From: Acidimicrobiia bacterium
GTDB taxonomy: Bacteria; Actinomycetota; Acidimicrobiia; Acidimicrobiales; Poriferisodalaceae
Reading direction: 5' to 3'
Assembly (NCBI GenBank): GCA_026983855.1
Contig: JALSTE010000007.1
Span: 1 to 5,823 of the forward strand
DNA: 5,823 nt
The notes under the pieces were generated by a model. That model did no database searches, was not told where the DNA came from, and was given only the letters and a program-made list of their open reading frames with translations. Shown piece by piece: positions 4,651 to 5,823 of this stretch (position 1 is the first letter of the stretch; each line of letters starts with the position of its first letter). A program made the position numbers and the translations under genes.

Positions 4651-4657
4651 CTCAGCC

Positions 4658-5152
4658 GTGGCTGAATCCTCCGAACCGGTGCGGGTCGGCTCCGTCGACG
4701 ACCTCGATCGGCGGATAGTGTCCGTGATGAGGGAGAGGCCCCGGATACCGGTGATCGAGGTGGCCCGGGTCCTGGGGGTGGCCCGGGGAACGGTTCAGGC
4801 CCGACTGGCCCGAATGGAGAGAAGCGGGGTCATCGGGGGCCATGGCCCCGAAGTGGACTCCCGGGCCCTCGGATACGTGGTGATGGCATTCACCACCCTC
4901 GAGATCCGCCAGGGAGCCGACGCCGGGGTCGTCGATCATCTCTCGGGGATTCCCGAGGTGCTGTCCGCCGATGCCGTGACCGGCCCCGGTGACGTCCTGT
5001 GTCGTATCGTGGCCCGCTCGAACGATGACCTGCACCGGGTGATCCGATCGATCCTGGAGAGTCACGACGTGATCAGGACCGTGACCGTGCTGTCCATGGG
5101 TTCGCTCCTGCGCCGGACGGAGGCCGACCTCATGGCTCCCCGGGACGCCTAG
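4658..5152 (+). CDS. Lrp/AsnC family transcriptional regulator
   Basis: 164 residues from GTG 4658, typical of the family. The N-terminal winged helix-turn-helix starts at SVDDLDRRIVSVMRERPRI (12-30) and continues as PVIEVARVLGVARGTVQARLARMERSGVI (31-59), with recognition helix near RGTVQARLARM. The ligand-binding RAM domain follows (about 73-150), including the VTGPGDVLCRIVA loop (108-119) where amino-acid effectors usually bind at the dimer interface. The protein is cytoplasmic and expected to form dimers to octamers. It is divergent from hppD, an arrangement I recall in Streptomyces, so control of tyrosine catabolism and autoregulation are likely. The 2-oxoacid E1 gene begins 69 bases downstream on the same strand and may share the regulation. 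The effector is unknown; tyrosine, phenylalanine or a keto acid are guesses. Confidence 0.92.
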   Translation: MAESSEPVRVGSVDDLDRRIVSVMRERPRIPVIEVARVLGVARGTVQARLARMERSGVIGGHGPEVDSRALGYVVMAFTTLEIRQGADAGVVDHLSGIPEVLSADAVTGPGDVLCRIVARSNDDLHRVIRSILESHDVIRTVTVLSMGSLLRRTEADLMAPRDA

Positions 5153-5221
5153 AGGGGGAGAACCACCGGGAACCGCGTTCTGCCAAGCTGGGGGGTCCCA
5201 CCGCTGGGAGGAGCCGATCAG

Positions 5222-5823
5222 GTGAGTGAGAACCGCAGAGCCGGGGACAGGTGGCGGTTACTGGGCGCGGCCGGAGCCGACATCGGCACCCTGGAGGAGA
5301 TCCAGAGGCGGGTCCTGTGGTTGGCGGTGAGGATGGTGGACGAGGCCAACCGGGTGCCTCTCTCCGAATCCGGGGGCGTCAAGATAGGCGGGCATCAGGC
5401 CTCGTCGGCGTCGATGGTGTCGATCATGACCGCCCTGTGGTTCGCCCACATCGGGGGTGAGGACAAGGTGGCCGTCAAGCCCCACGCCTCTCCCGTGTAC
5501 CACGCCATCAAGTACCTCACCGGGGAGTTGGACCGGTCCCACCTCACCCGCCTGAGGCGTCTGGGCGGCCTTCAGGCCTACCCCTCGCGCACCAAGGACC
5601 CCGACGTGGCCGACTTCTCGACCGGCTCGGTGGGGCTCGGAGCCGTGGCGCCCCTCTTCTCCGCCGCTACCCGTCGCTATCTCGACGCTCACTTCGGACC
5701 CCGGCCACCGGCCCGCTTCATCGCCATCGCCGGTGACGCCGAACTCGACGAGGGCAACGTGTGGGAGGCGGTGGCCGAGCCGGCTCTCCAGGGCCTCGGC
5801 AACGTGACCCTGGTGGTGGACCT
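5222..5823 (+). CDS. Homodimeric-type 2-oxoacid (pyruvate-like) dehydrogenase E1 / transketolase-like protein, N-terminal part (partial)
   Basis: The first 200 codons are visible and the gene runs off the right edge. GTG 5222 follows GGGAGGAG (5206-5213) by eight bases. Features of the thiamine-diphosphate half are VKIGGHQASSASMVSIMTALWF (starting near 58), the pocket motif KPHASPVYHAIKYL, AYPSRTKDPDVADFSTGSVGLG, and AIAGDAELDEGNVWEAVAEP. The last is the start of the ThDP/Mg motif, in which GDA replaces the usual GDG; the Asn that closes it is beyond the window. GDAELDEGN with HASPV is the pattern I recall in the AceE/MdeB-like family of single-chain E1 enzymes, usually near 800 residues. The substrate could be pyruvate, 2-oxobutyrate or another 2-oxoacid. 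Following an Lrp-type gene fits amino-acid carbon-skeleton catabolism. True transketolase is less likely. Confidence 0.82.
   Translation, partial: MSENRRAGDRWRLLGAAGADIGTLEEIQRRVLWLAVRMVDEANRVPLSESGGVKIGGHQASSASMVSIMTALWFAHIGGEDKVAVKPHASPVYHAIKYLTGELDRSHLTRLRRLGGLQAYPSRTKDPDVADFSTGSVGLGAVAPLFSAATRRYLDAHFGPRPPARFIAIAGDAELDEGNVWEAVAEPALQGLGNVTLVVD

Larger units (their letters stand above)
4411..4657. promoter_or_regulatory. Divergent control region between hppD and the Lrp/AsnC gene
   Basis: This 247-base spacer must hold the promoters for both directions. The middle (about 4456-4560) is clearly less GC-rich than the surroundings, as expected for promoter DNA. It contains three copies of a GGGCAA-type element. 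Nearer the regulator gene are a 15-base dyad (4572-4586) and a run of six G-tracts (4592-4625). The best rightward promoter guess is TTGCCC (4457-4462), 17 bases, then AAGGAT (4480-4485), a weak match. No leftward promoter stands out. No other gene is visible here. Confidence 0.55.

Noticed and set aside
4628..4657. Lrp/AsnC start at ATG 4628
   Set aside because: It lacks a ribosome-binding site apart from a low-complexity G-rich stretch, while GTG 4658 has GGAGG at seven bases and gives the normal family length.
3172..4665. Long rightward open frame (about 497 codons) opposite hppD and ybhB
   Set aside because: It is antisense to two clearly recognisable leftward genes, its translation resembles no family I know, and long empty frames are expected opposite high-GC genes.
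5258..5692. Leftward open frame inside the E1 gene
   Set aside because: It lies wholly within conserved ThDP-enzyme coding sequence and shows no family features.
1..5823. tRNA, rRNA, riboswitch, insertion sequence, phage or defence genes
   Set aside because: No cloverleaf, conserved RNA core, transposase, terminal inverted repeats with target duplication, or recognisable defence domain was found on either strand by reading.

Overview
The window is GC-rich DNA of a high-GC Gram-positive type, most likely Actinomycetota and possibly an Acidimicrobiia-like lineage. The clues are strong G/C at third codon positions, GTG starts, ATGA stop/start overlaps, a crotonase of a type I associate with actinobacteria, and an Lrp/AsnC regulator divergent from 4-hydroxyphenylpyruvate dioxygenase, an arrangement I recall from Streptomyces. 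The lineage is inferred from gene content, because no rRNA or marker gene is present.

Layout. Bases 1-2659 hold a rightward gene run: the last 32 codons of a probable MalY/PatB-type PLP enzyme (C-S lyase/aminotransferase), a crotonase/enoyl-CoA hydratase-family enzyme (222-1010), a Kv-beta-like aldo/keto reductase (1101-2069) and a small SRPBCC protein (2162-2659). The run ends in a perfect hairpin that overlaps the last stop codon. A 110-base convergent spacer (2660-2769) full of inverted repeats separates it from a leftward pair, 4-hydroxyphenylpyruvate dioxygenase (hppD, 3274-4410) followed by a YbhB/PEBP-family protein (2770-3246). A 247-base divergent control region (4411-4657) separates hppD from a rightward Lrp/AsnC regulator (4658-5152). 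The start of a homodimeric-type 2-oxoacid dehydrogenase E1 / transketolase-like enzyme (from 5222) runs off the right edge.

How the genes may work together. The right half reads as amino-acid or 2-oxoacid catabolism under an amino-acid-sensing regulator: HPPD makes homogentisate from the tyrosine-derived keto acid, the Lrp-type protein probably controls the divergent promoters, and the E1 would oxidatively decarboxylate a 2-oxoacid. The left-hand run looks like acyl-CoA and carbonyl metabolism with an unknown substrate.

The individual genes are ordinary. The most unusual structure is at the gene junctions on the left. The 3' end of the first gene is present three times with an exact 62-base period, and every copy keeps its stop codon in an ATGA overlap with a following ATG. 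The 3' end of the crotonase gene is also duplicated, 74 bases downstream, again with its stop codon. I see no CRISPR array, insertion sequence, tRNA, rRNA or defence system. The undescribed system suggested by the prompt is not evident here; the tail duplications and the phased sites in the hppD/Lrp control region are the best leads.
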